A stretch of 64,000 bases of DNA from Aplysia californica. Taxonomy: Eukaryota; Mollusca; Gastropoda; Aplysiida; Aplysiidae. The DNA lies in contig NW_004797517.1 in NCBI RefSeq assembly GCF_000002075.1, positions 22,761-86,760 on the forward strand. Reading direction: 5' to 3'. Under the pieces are notes generated by a model. The model worked only from the letters and a program-made list of their open reading frames with translations, ran no database searches and was not told the origin of the DNA. Shown here one piece after another: positions 58,506 to 64,000 of this stretch. The first letter of the stretch is position 1, and each line of letters starts with the position of its first letter. The translations under genes and the position numbers were made by a program.

Positions 58506-61069
58506 AATAATACAAATAATGATGACGTTGATAAAGAGTAATAATAACAGTTTGTCTGTCAGCGTCTGACGATGATGAATACATCATCTGCATTTGGACG
58601 ATATTTCTTATGCCAAAAAGAAAAAATGGGTCAAGATGACGTGGGACTTCTGCTATGGTCAATGAGACCAATTCTGACAGAGAAGACTTTATTTCCGCTG
58701 GTGGATGTATGCAGCAAGGGGATTTCTCTCGTGGCTTCAGCATTTTTTGTATGAGATAAGATTGATTTATTTGTCCATCTGCTTTACAGAGAAGTGCATT
58801 TAGAGCTCATTCAGTTGGAAAAGAGCAAGACAGACACGAAACAATAGAGAGACAACAAAGAAAAGAAGTACGGCTTTACAATGGTAAAGGTGGGTGGTTG
58901 GCGGGTGCTCTGGTGAGGTTTGCTTCTTCTTTCCTCTCAAACATCTATCGTCCTTATCTCCCCTTCTTCTTTTTTATGTTTTTTACTCTCTTATAACACC
59001 TCTAATCTTCTGGCACTCATATATGACCTTATGCAGTTGCAAGCGCCGTAAGATCTCGACTAAAACAAACAAAAAACAAACAGTGGTAAAATACCAACTA
59101 CTAGCTGACAAACCTGAGATTGGGCACAGCTACCCTTACAGCAAACATTACTTCAAAGAAACACATATCAAGCAAATACCTGTGATGGGGTCAGCTGCAT
59201 CCACATGTCAGGCAGAGACTCCATACCCTGAGTGACCAGCACTAGATTCTCAAACATCTCAACAAAAGCTTTGCTTGAGATGATGCCCGTCGGAGCAGTG
59301 GCACGGAACTATGAGGAAAGTGAAGGGGAATATTTGACAGTCCATTCAGTTTAATAAGAGAAACAGTGTCTGAAAATTTTATAAAAAACTTAAGAAACAA
59401 ATACAATTCTATAAATTTGGTCTAAAAGTATCACATAATAGCTTTCAAATAATTGCCATGAATAATCTACAATGCTTCCCGTACACTATAAATGATAGGC
59501 TTTAATGATAAACTTCCAACATCCTCAAACATGATCAAAGAAAAAATACTAATGAGGAAAGAAAGTAAAAAAGCCCATTTCCTGGATTACAAATGTAAAT
59601 ACAAATTATGTACAGCTTTATCCGAAAAGACAGAGTAAGAAAAACTAAGCAACAAGCATTTTAATTTTTTTAAAACAAACACTAAAAAATGAAAGAACCA
59701 CCTCAAAAGACCATAAAAGAGAAAAAGCAAGAGCGGCCAACTTTGATGACCAGTCACAATGGCATGAGGCATGCAATTGTTATTTATCCAATCGTGACTC
59801 TCAAGATCTATGCCAATCACATTGCTAATCACATTCTTCCCCCGCTTTACCTGACTAAAAAGTACAAATTTCCATCTCTTACCGAGTACCTCCCACATTT
59901 GTCTTTTGTGTTGAGACCACACAAATAAAATTCAGTCTGTCTAACATATTCAGATGAAAAGGCAGCTGCTGCAATGGTCAGGAAAACAAAAGCACGGAAG
60001 ATTTCACAGTTTGATGTGATCCCGATTAATGCAGACTCAATGGCCCGACCCACCCAGCTTGTGATGTAAGTTTAGGTAGAAAGCTCAGGTGCAAGTACAA
60101 GTTTGGGGGAAAATAAACGTGGCAACGAGTTTACAACTTAGTGTGATCCCATCTGGGTCAAACACTGTACCATTTCATCAAGATTTACAACGAGCATGTG
60201 ATCACTTTCACGAGAGTGAAGGATCTGGGACACAACAGGCAGTACAATGATCACAAGTTTTCACTGCTTGGTTGATCAGCTGCATCCACCAAGGTTTTTG
60301 TTCTGAAAACTATGGTCTGAAATGACGTGGGATCTTATCTGAATGTAATCCTTCAGAGCAGGATAACAGGGGTGACTTTTGTGAAGGAAAAATCATGTTT
60401 TCTTCAAACAGCAAGATCTTAAGCGAATCCTGATCTTAAGCGGTGGATTCTTAGTATTCTTAAGCGACGACTACTGTATATATATATGTGTATATGGACA
60501 CAAAATAATAGAGCAGGCCCACAGTAAATTCCACTTTGGACAAAATGTTAAAGTTAAAATTTCTTTGGAAGTAAATGCTAGTCTCTGTCTAAATTAGTAA
60601 ATGTCATTTACACGTATTATTGCTGTTAGAAACTTTCACAAAAATAAAGACGTAACAATGGACTTTTTCAAGAGCAAACTCTACTGTTTCATGAAAGTAC
60701 TCTGCTGACTACAATGAGTTGTTTTGTATGACAGTTGAGACTTACCTGCTCATAAAGGCTGCGGAGTTGAGCCACAGTAAACTGGTCGGACAAGGCCACT
60801 TCTGTTGGTGGAGGAGGTGGGGCTGGGCTCGGAGTCTTCAGCACTTTCAGATCCTAAGGACAATCAGAAATAATTAGTTTCACAGTCAAAAAGCAGGACC
60901 CTTCATCCTCATCATCATCATTGTAGAAATTGTAGAGGGGGAAAGGAGAGTCTCAAGTAATTTTCAGTCAATAAATATGAAAAAACAAACAAAAAGTATT
61001 TTTGGTTACTAAAACTACTCAAGATTTTGCTTCCCAAGGTAGCAACTGGATGATGGATATAATGGAAAC

Positions 61070-61118
<49 letters not shown>

Positions 61119-61772
61119 GTGAAGATGATGATGACGACGATGATTTATCATCCGTCGGTGACCTAGTGGTTAGGCTCTCAAACTCGTAACCATAAAGTTG
61201 TGGGTTCGAATCCCATCATGGGATCAAAGTTGTGTCCTTGGGAAAGGCACTTTACACAGATTTTTCTCACTTCACTCGTCTGAAAATGGGTAGCTTGGCT
61301 TTAGACAGAAAGATCTTGTCAATTTGTTAGTGTTTGAGCGCTTGAAATCTGCAACTTGCACTGTATGCTTCCCAGGAAGCTGAGAATATTTTTGAATTTT
61401 TGGGGGTCTGTTGGGGTAACAATACTTGTAAAGTGCCTAGAGCATGCTGTAGAGCATGGATATAAGGCAATGATAATCCTTTTTTGGTTATACATAACAT
61501 TTTTTTCGTCTAACAAGATTGCTATACCCAAACTGAAAGAGATTTTTGCTCACAGGAAGACTGTACAAAATATTCCTAGCACTATAAGCTTAAAGCTTCA
61601 GGCCTAGATAGGCTTCTTTAAAAACTGAATAGTCTACTTTATGTAGTACAGATTTCAATTTCAGTTTTTTAAAATGTATTGAAAATTTCCACAGACTTCA
61701 ATATATTGCTCATACACTTTGCTCCAGTTCTATCTATCTATCTCTCTATCTGTCTATCAGTCTATCAGTCTA

Positions 61773-61853
<81 letters not shown>

Positions 61854-62061
61854 TTCTTCTTGCCTGCCTACTGTCTGTCTATCTATAAACACACAGACAC
61901 AGACACAGACACACACACATATAGGTGCATATATATATGATTATTAGTAGAGTTTAATTACCTCATCCAAAACAAAATTGTCTTGATCAAGAGTAATAGT
62001 GTACTTGATCTTCTCACGGTTCTCGACTGCATTCCGTGTGACCTCTGCCATCTGGTCAATG
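43246..62061 (-). CDS. SPEF2: Sperm flagellar protein 2 (SPEF2/KPL2/CPC1), last ten exons, 5' partial
   Basis: Large protein of the central apparatus (C1b projection) of motile cilia and flagella, needed in known animals for sperm tail assembly and ciliary beat. Minus-strand exons in order: 62061-61962, 60853-60746, 59308-59180, 57332-57150, 55988-55857, 54347-54196, 50386-50263, 49925-49845, 47383-47255, 43317-43246. All have AG/GT borders and phases that join without a break to 402 residues plus TGA. Recognised by the order of SPEF2 C-terminal blocks: the TPSPAPPPPPTE linker, an EF-hand-like VDWRR...LQRFKEMD...GTVTREQ block, LFEIFADH, FLRALSV, the VSVEALFKVLHHG...HRFS block and the HPLIQDVV block. 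The N-terminal calponin-homology-like and adenylate-kinase-like parts would lie beyond 64000. Convergent with HDAC1. Confidence 0.87.
44222..44285 (-). mobile_element. Shared tail T, truncated copy
   Basis: Minus-strand tail only: GGCGCTCATATGACCTTATG then GTTGCGAGCGCC and CTCTACTAAAACAA. A 5'-truncated retro-insertion of one of the tail-sharing families. Confidence 0.75.
44345..44810 (+). mobile_element. LINE fragment, CR1/L2-type RT C-terminus
   Basis: Reads DYCNAILSGLTTEKLSKLQV, LQNQSAILI, HVTLIQKELHWLLVKERIKY, then past a stop PPRALRSAS. This is the usual thumb and C-terminal region (LDYCNALL...LQxxQNxAARLI...LHWLPVxxRIxYK) of CR1/L2/Rex-like LINEs. It has stops and at least one frameshift, and runs up to the (AT)n tract at 44833. 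Confidence 0.82.
44833..45029. repeat. (AT)n, (GT)n and (GA)n microsatellite cluster
   Basis: TA repeats 44833-44893, GT repeats about 44925-44996, then GA-rich sequence to 45029. Open frames of IYIYIY and HTHTHT across it are artefacts. Confidence 0.9.
45440..46190 (-). mobile_element. LINE fragment, reverse transcriptase core
   Basis: Minus-strand frames read DEICSEVLCNLGSKGTEVLR, IPKAWRIAQLMSLLK, then NPHQAGFRKGNNAKDQVFKL, TVAIFVDLQ and a YADD-region remnant before 45500. This is the fingers and palm of a jockey-type RT. Frameshifts are several. Its stretch is unlike the RNase H LINE at 62935-64000, so it is probably another family. Confidence 0.8.
46674..47181. mobile_element. Probable TA-flanked TIR element P6
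   Basis: Right end is the inverse of CAGTCAAACCCTTCTGTTAT followed by TA; left end CTGTCAAGTCAAACCCCTTT preceded by TA. The left end has an extra few bases, so the pairing is imperfect. An inner open frame (46884-47099) has no recognised domain. Confidence 0.5.
47255..47383 (-). CDS. SPEF2: SPEF2 exon i
   Basis: Encodes DRLTAVFKELNDDDTTSPIP then YKILIDHPLIQDVVVACKHF and KAL, 43 residues, phase 0. The HPLIQDVV stretch is the last well-conserved SPEF2 block. Acceptor AATACAG, donor GTAAGT. Confidence 0.87.
47384..49844. other. SPEF2 intron between exons h and i
   Basis: No coding sequence recognised. CA-rich repeats at about 48268-48325. The rest shows no matched repeat within this window. 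Confidence 0.5.
49845..49925 (-). CDS. SPEF2: SPEF2 exon h
   Basis: An 81-base exon encoding VLHHGEITKGDSHRFSVMAD then PEDQTST. The HHG...HRFS signature continues the block begun in exon g. Acceptor CCTTTAG, donor GTAAGT. Confidence 0.86.
50263..50386 (-). CDS. SPEF2: SPEF2 exon g
   Basis: One base completing serine, then IIQEGTDFKDDEKTHSEPPM through ALVSVEALFK, 41 residues. Acceptor GTGCTGCAG, donor GTAATA. Acidic spacer followed by VSVEALFK, the start of the conserved VxxEALFKVxxHG block. Confidence 0.86.
51500..51720 (+). mobile_element. LINE fragment, 5' part of RT region
   Basis: Reads ATIKKMKEGKATRP, VEVIVALEEVGTE-like, LLNSIYDIGEIPEDTMKSVF across frame changes: the linker and first RT block (KKMKxGKATGPD...LLNxIYxxGxIPED) of LINE polyproteins. 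Probably the same insertion as 52250-52545, with the palm region deleted between. Confidence 0.75.
51890..52060 (+). mobile_element. Short element S3 with shared tail
   Basis: GGGTGGTTGGCGGGTGCTCT, TGTTTGTTACTCTCTTGTAA, then tail ATATGACCTTATGCAGTTG and GTAAAACAATTACTA. It separates the two LINE fragments at 51500 and 52250, so it landed later or at the deletion join. Confidence 0.78.
52250..52545 (+). mobile_element. LINE fragment, C-terminal tail of RT protein
   Basis: Open frame KRRKLKWYGHVTRSTGLANT, ILQGTVQGKRKRGRQRRRWE, then WTGKKMGDNLRKA and a stop after APTTG. RRKLxWYGHVxR...GxRxRGRQxxRWxDNIxEWT is the well-known C-terminal end of a LINE ORF2. An AAG-rich tail follows (52540-52555). 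Confidence 0.82.
52560..54195. other. SPEF2 intron between exons f and g, right part
   Basis: A protein-like frame at 52640-52865 (CRAFRSKRLYRTRGLRCD...) is not recognised. Direct repeats CTCTATGAAGACCTARG lie at 53530 and 53860. A CpG-richer patch with an ATG in good context is at 53880-53960. Confidence 0.4.
54196..54347 (-). CDS. SPEF2: SPEF2 exon f
   Basis: Encodes LMYFSAAPNYHEGFLRALSV through GERVPSIVD plus two bases (AG) of a serine codon. Acceptor CTTTGCAG, donor GTAAGG. The MYFSAAP...EGFLRALSV pattern matches the SPEF2 segment after the EF-hand-like region. Confidence 0.87.
54660..54814 (+). repeat. SINE-like 3' end with (TTA)n tail
   Basis: TGCACAGCGCTTAAGGCC then GGGGCTATATTATTATTATT; the TTA run extends with few interruptions to about 54814. 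GCGCT...TATATTATT ends are typical of short retroposons in marine invertebrates. Confidence 0.6.
55182..55259 (+). repeat. Dispersed repeat R5, copy 2
   Basis: Near-identical to 27826-27895 (GAATGGCATCATGCAGAAGA, TCAGATGCTACTGGATCGCT, AACAACAACAACA). Copies sit in introns of both genes. Confidence 0.6.
55857..55988 (-). CDS. SPEF2: SPEF2 exon e
   Basis: Encodes MSLWFSPEDTLTGGFDRLAE then LQKALFEIFADHTKPISALF (44 residues in all), phase 0. Acceptor TCTCACAG, donor GTAAGT. The LFEIFADH core is typical of the family. Confidence 0.87.
56870..57085 (-). repeat. Dispersed repeat R6, copy 1 (inverted to 62585-62800)
   Basis: Reverse complement matches 62585-62800: TTTGTCTGGGAATTTTT, TCTGATTCTCTACA, CCTTAAGGGCACTTT, GCAAAACTTAC and TTTTTACTAATCTTA-like landmarks in order. 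It starts about 65 bases past the SPEF2 exon d donor. Confidence 0.7.
57150..57332 (-). CDS. SPEF2: SPEF2 exon d (EF-hand-like)
   Basis: Encodes IQELANTLSSETDYVDWRRL through GSGTVTREQWQR, 61 residues. The VDWRR and LQRFKEMDQIGSG segments match the C-terminal EF-hand-like block of SPEF2. Acceptor after a C-rich tract ending CCCAG, donor GTGATA. A 240-base dispersed repeat begins about 65 bases past its donor. Confidence 0.88.
57469..57672. repeat. 101-base tandem duplication beside assembly gap
   Basis: Two near-identical units (AAGAGAAGCACATCGGTTCC, TCAATATGAACACAGCCTGG, GATAGAAAATAGCACAGTTC) offset by 101 bases, joined by GTTT-rich sequence (TTTGTTTGTTTG). The second unit ends 27 bases before the gap. 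Confidence 0.85.
57699..57798. other. Assembly gap (100 N)
   Basis: Exactly 100 N, the usual placeholder for a gap of unknown size. It lies in the SPEF2 intron between exons c and d; reading phase across it is intact, so no coding exon needs to be missing. Confidence 0.99.
57940..58138. repeat. Imperfect (CTA/ACC/ACA)n triplet block
   Basis: About 200 bases of degenerate trinucleotides (CAACAACAACAACAG, CTGCTGCTGC, ACTACTACTACTACTACTAC). Long frames in all six readings are homopolymer-like (VVVV, LLLL, SSSS) and are not genes. Confidence 0.85.
58465..58506. repeat. (GAT)n microsatellite
   Basis: About 14 GAT units. Confidence 0.9.
58890..59070 (+). mobile_element. Short element S3 with shared tail
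   Basis: GGTGGGTGGTTGGCGGGTGC, CTCAAACATCTATCGTCCTT, TGTTTTTTACTCTCTTATAA, then tail ATATGACCTTATGCAGTTGC and CGACTAAAACAAAC. It ends 110 bases from SPEF2 exon c. Confidence 0.78.
59180..59308 (-). CDS. SPEF2: SPEF2 exon c
   Basis: Encodes FRATAPTGIISSKAFVEMFE through DMWMQLTPSQ, 43 residues, phase 0. Acceptor CCTCATAG, donor GTATTT. It reads as the first helix pair of an EF-hand-like fold (GIISSKAFVEMFENL). Confidence 0.87.
59727..60476. mobile_element. TIR element P1, copy 2 (left end lost)
   Basis: Same orientation as 29466-30386: shares CAACTTTGATGACC, GACTCTCAAGATCTAYGC, the AAGTTTAGGTR...GCTCAGGTG part and the right end with repeated GATCTTAAGCG units, closing at CTACTGTA. The left TIR was not found. 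It lies in a SPEF2 intron. Confidence 0.7.
60746..60853 (-). CDS. SPEF2: SPEF2 exon b (proline linker)
   Basis: Encodes DLKVLKTPSPAPPPPPTEVA then LSDQFTVAQLRSLYEQ, 36 residues, phase 0 at both ends. Acceptor TCCTTAG, donor GTAAGT. The proline run resembles the linker before the C-terminal EF-hand-like region of SPEF2. Confidence 0.87.
61070..61145. repeat. (GAT)n microsatellite
   Basis: GAT run with a few GAA/GAC units, directly before a SINE head. Confidence 0.9.
61148..61480 (+). mobile_element. tRNA-derived SINE of a second family
   Basis: tRNA-like head with box A (TGACCTAGTGG) and box B (GGTTCGAATCC, 61203-61213), then GTTGTGTCCTTGGGAAAGGC and ACTTTACACAGATTT, a central block widespread in marine-animal SINEs. 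The 3' end is near GTAAAGTGCCTAGAGCATGC and AAGGCAATGATAAT. It does not carry tail T. It lies in the SPEF2 intron between exons a and b. Confidence 0.8.
61735..61920. repeat. (CTGT)n / (CTAT)n microsatellite
   Basis: Near-perfect CTGT tetramers at about 61775-61852, flanked by CTAT variants and, after 61888, CA-rich sequence. Frames reading SVCLSVCLSV are artefacts. Confidence 0.92.
61962..62061 (-). CDS. SPEF2: SPEF2 exon a (first in window)
   Basis: One base, then IDQMAEVTRNAVENREKIKY through DNFVLDE (33 residues). Acceptor GTCTTCAG, donor GTAATT. Its leading C completes a codon from an exon outside the window or not recognised. Confidence 0.82.
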
Positions 62062-62221
62062 CTGAAGACCAAGTTTCAGTAAATACATTTTAATATTTTT
62101 CGAGACGCACTACTTTAAAAAAAAGAGGATTCAATACTATAAAAGATCACAGCAAATAAAAAAGTGACACAAGTATGTTGAATACTAGACTATCCTAAAA
62201 AACAAAAATAAGTACACCATA

Positions 62222-62443
62222 ATGAAGGAGATTATTGCATGTATAAATAAAATATTAGGGAAAGAGGGTTATGAACAATCATTTATAAAGGTGAATATGG
62301 GCTCTGCCAAGGAACCAAATGTCATAGAGTATAGAGGGAATTTTCACGCTTTTCTAGACGATCGAGGAATCATGAACACATTGCTATCCTCTGATAGCTT
62401 CAAACGGGAAATTGGTACAGTCATAGATGAAGATCTGCCTTGA
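62222..62443 (+). other. Unrecognised 73-residue open frame
   Basis: MKEIIACINKILGKEGYEQS, KVNMGSAKEPNVIEYRGNFH, FLDDRGIMNTLLSSD, ending in a stop. The composition is protein-like, with no low complexity. No family recognised and no clear splice partners; it could be part of a mobile element that includes repeat R6 next to it. Confidence 0.25.
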
Positions 62444-62584
62444 GAATGCGAACCGTTGAAATGTAGGAAAATCCTTGCTGCAGACATTGTCTACGGACAG
62501 ATGTATCATGGGGCTCATCTACTGAATTTTGCACCCAGGTGACGTTTAAAGGAGTGCAGACGGTGTGTGTTTGACCTGAAGTGG

Positions 62585-62800
62585 TTGTTTTGTCTGGGAA
62601 TTTTTGGTTCTGATTCTCTACAAGTCCTAAGTGATGAACAATTTTCACCCTTGACATCAAAGAAGGCCTTAAGGGCACTTTAACATTATTTACGTACCTT
62701 GTGCAAAACTTACAAAATAAATTGGAGGTTAGGAAAAGTTAAACACAAAAAGCTCTCTGCTTTTTACTAATCTTAAACATGATCTCAGCAGGCAAAGGAA
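62585..62800 (+). repeat. Dispersed repeat R6, copy 2
   Basis: Partner, in opposite orientation, of 56870-57085. The match spans TGTTTTGTCTGGGAATTTTT to CTAATCTTAAACATGATCTC. Confidence 0.7.
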
Positions 62801-62934
62801 ACTTGAGAAAAACTATCTGCAAAAAGAAGTTGTTCAATTTTAATGTCTTTTTTGGGGGGAAAATCTATGTTTTTGAGTTTTTCAAAGGAGGCCGAAATGT
62901 TTGATGAATTTGTCATTGATTTAAAATTTCTTTT

Positions 62935-64000
62935 TTGAGTCCGGGTGTGTTCTAAAAATGCAGTCGTGTGCTGGGTTTTCTGGTGTTGAACTCTGCTTAC
63001 TGTAGTGAGAGTTGCGTTCGTCTGAATTTCAGTGATGGTATGTTTGCCCCAGCCGGAAGGCGCTCCGCTGGAGAAGTGTGGAAAGCCTACAGGGCGAGGC
63101 GGAGTTCTTGGTTTTGTACGGGGTCTAGTATTTTCAGGATGTGGGGGTCTTGCTGATCCACAGACTTGACAGCTGTAGTGAAGCCTGGGTCGGGCAAGGG
63201 AACAATAAAGGTAGAGAAAATGTTTTTGAGTCCCCGCCCCACTCGAATCCGGATAAAAAAGAATTTTTGAAGCGTTTCAGGCTTTCTGGCACCTCGCACG
63301 AAGGTCTTTTAAGTGTGGAATGAAAGTAAATTTTTTGTCGAAGATTATTCTGAAGAAACAAGCTTGGTCCTGGACGGAAATCATTTCCCCGTATAGTGTC
63401 AAATCCAGCTGCAGTACACGTCTGCCTGATCGACAGAAATCTTTTACGGGGAAAACTTGAAACCAATATTGTTTGCCAACTTTTCAAGCTTGTACAGCTG
63501 CATCTGCCTTTCCATAGAACTTAGTTGACGATTTTTGGAACGACAGCACATCAGAAAGTTGTCGACGTATCTGGCTATTTTGTTTTGAAGAGTCTGGAAA
63601 ATAGAGTTGATTTTGATTTCGAAGAGGAGAGGAGAAAGGATACTTCCTTGGGGAACACCTTCCTCCTGTTGGTGGGGATCTGAAAGGGAGGATCCGACAT
63701 GAATCTGGAAGGAACGGTTCTGCAGAAAATTGCCAAAGAAGGCGGGGAGGTGACCGTGTAGGACGAGATTGTGTAGATCTCTAAGAATTCCCTACTTCCA
63801 GATTGTGTCGAAAGCTTTCCCTAGGTTGATAAAGATGGCAATCTTGTGGCCTCCTTCGGCAGAGGTCTCGAGTATAAAAATATCTGATAGTTATAATAGG
63901 CAGCTCGATAAGGCGATTTGTCTGTAGTTCAATGGGTGTGTGTGGTCTTTTGATGGTTTGGGAACTGGAAATACAGAGGCCAGTTGCCAAGACTCCAGTA
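62935..64000 (-). mobile_element. LINE fragment, reverse transcriptase domain (runs off the window)
   Basis: From the right edge, minus strand: FPVPKPSKDHTHPLNYRQIA (RT fingers), then EEGVPQGSILSPLLF, NKIARYVDNFLMCCRS (the FxDD motif with the last D changed) and LEKLANNIGFKFS, ending in [11 protein letters not shown] and IPSLKFR near 63000. Same family as 31157-32320, which carries the same [10 protein letters not shown] block. Several frameshifts. RNase H and 3' tail are absent on this side. Confidence 0.85.

Noticed and set aside
61148-61222. tRNA gene on the plus strand
   Set aside because: tRNA-like with a clear box B, but joined to a SINE central block and 3' end, with a poor acceptor stem.
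61679-61940. Frames reading SVCLSVCLSV
   Set aside because: Translation of the (CTGT)n microsatellite.
1-64000. CRISPR array, operon or other prokaryotic system
   Set aside because: Spliced animal genes, SINEs and LINEs throughout; no regularly spaced repeat array.

Overview
The window is animal nuclear DNA with spliced, intron-rich genes. Two conserved protein genes run toward each other and neither is complete. Organism: the single HDAC1/2-type deacetylase, the tRNA-headed SINEs, the RNase H-bearing LINE pieces, the AGATCTAGATCT-rich stretches and the heavy microsatellite load fit a marine lophotrochozoan, most likely a mollusc. That placement is inference from repeat style, not proof.

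Left half, + strand, 2793-33698: fifteen coding exons of a class I histone deacetylase (HDAC1/2, the Rpd3 orthologue). All exon phases join without a break to give 516 residues. Only the first coding exon, expected to hold about 17 residues, is missing; it probably lies left of the window. All catalytic, zinc-binding and inositol-phosphate-contact residues are present. The C-terminal tail is long, acidic and lysine-rich and is spread over five small exons. Stop codon at 33696-33698; candidate poly(A) signals at 34050, 34265 and 37478.

Right half, - strand, 62061 down to 43246: the last ten exons (402 residues plus stop) of SPEF2 (sperm flagellar protein 2 / KPL2 / CPC1), a protein of the ciliary central apparatus. 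Its upstream exons lie beyond 64000. A 100-N assembly gap sits in one of its introns.

Introns and the space between the genes are packed with mobile DNA: RNase H-bearing LINE pieces (25.2, 31.2-32.3, 62.9-64.0 kb), other LINE reverse-transcriptase pieces (44.3, 45.4-46.2, 51.5-52.5 kb), tRNA-derived SINEs (4.65-5.0, 61.1-61.5 kb) and short elements. At least twelve copies of one ~50-base 3' tail are shared by a LINE 3' UTR, a tRNA-SINE and a third short element. DNA transposons include TTAA-flanked elements (24141-24379, 28080-28762, 36237-36450) and a run of TA-flanked pogo/Tigger-like elements (29.5-47.2 kb and 59.7-60.5 kb), two of which keep bits of the CENP-B-like DNA-binding region. I saw no CRISPR array, operon, rRNA or convincing free-standing tRNA gene.
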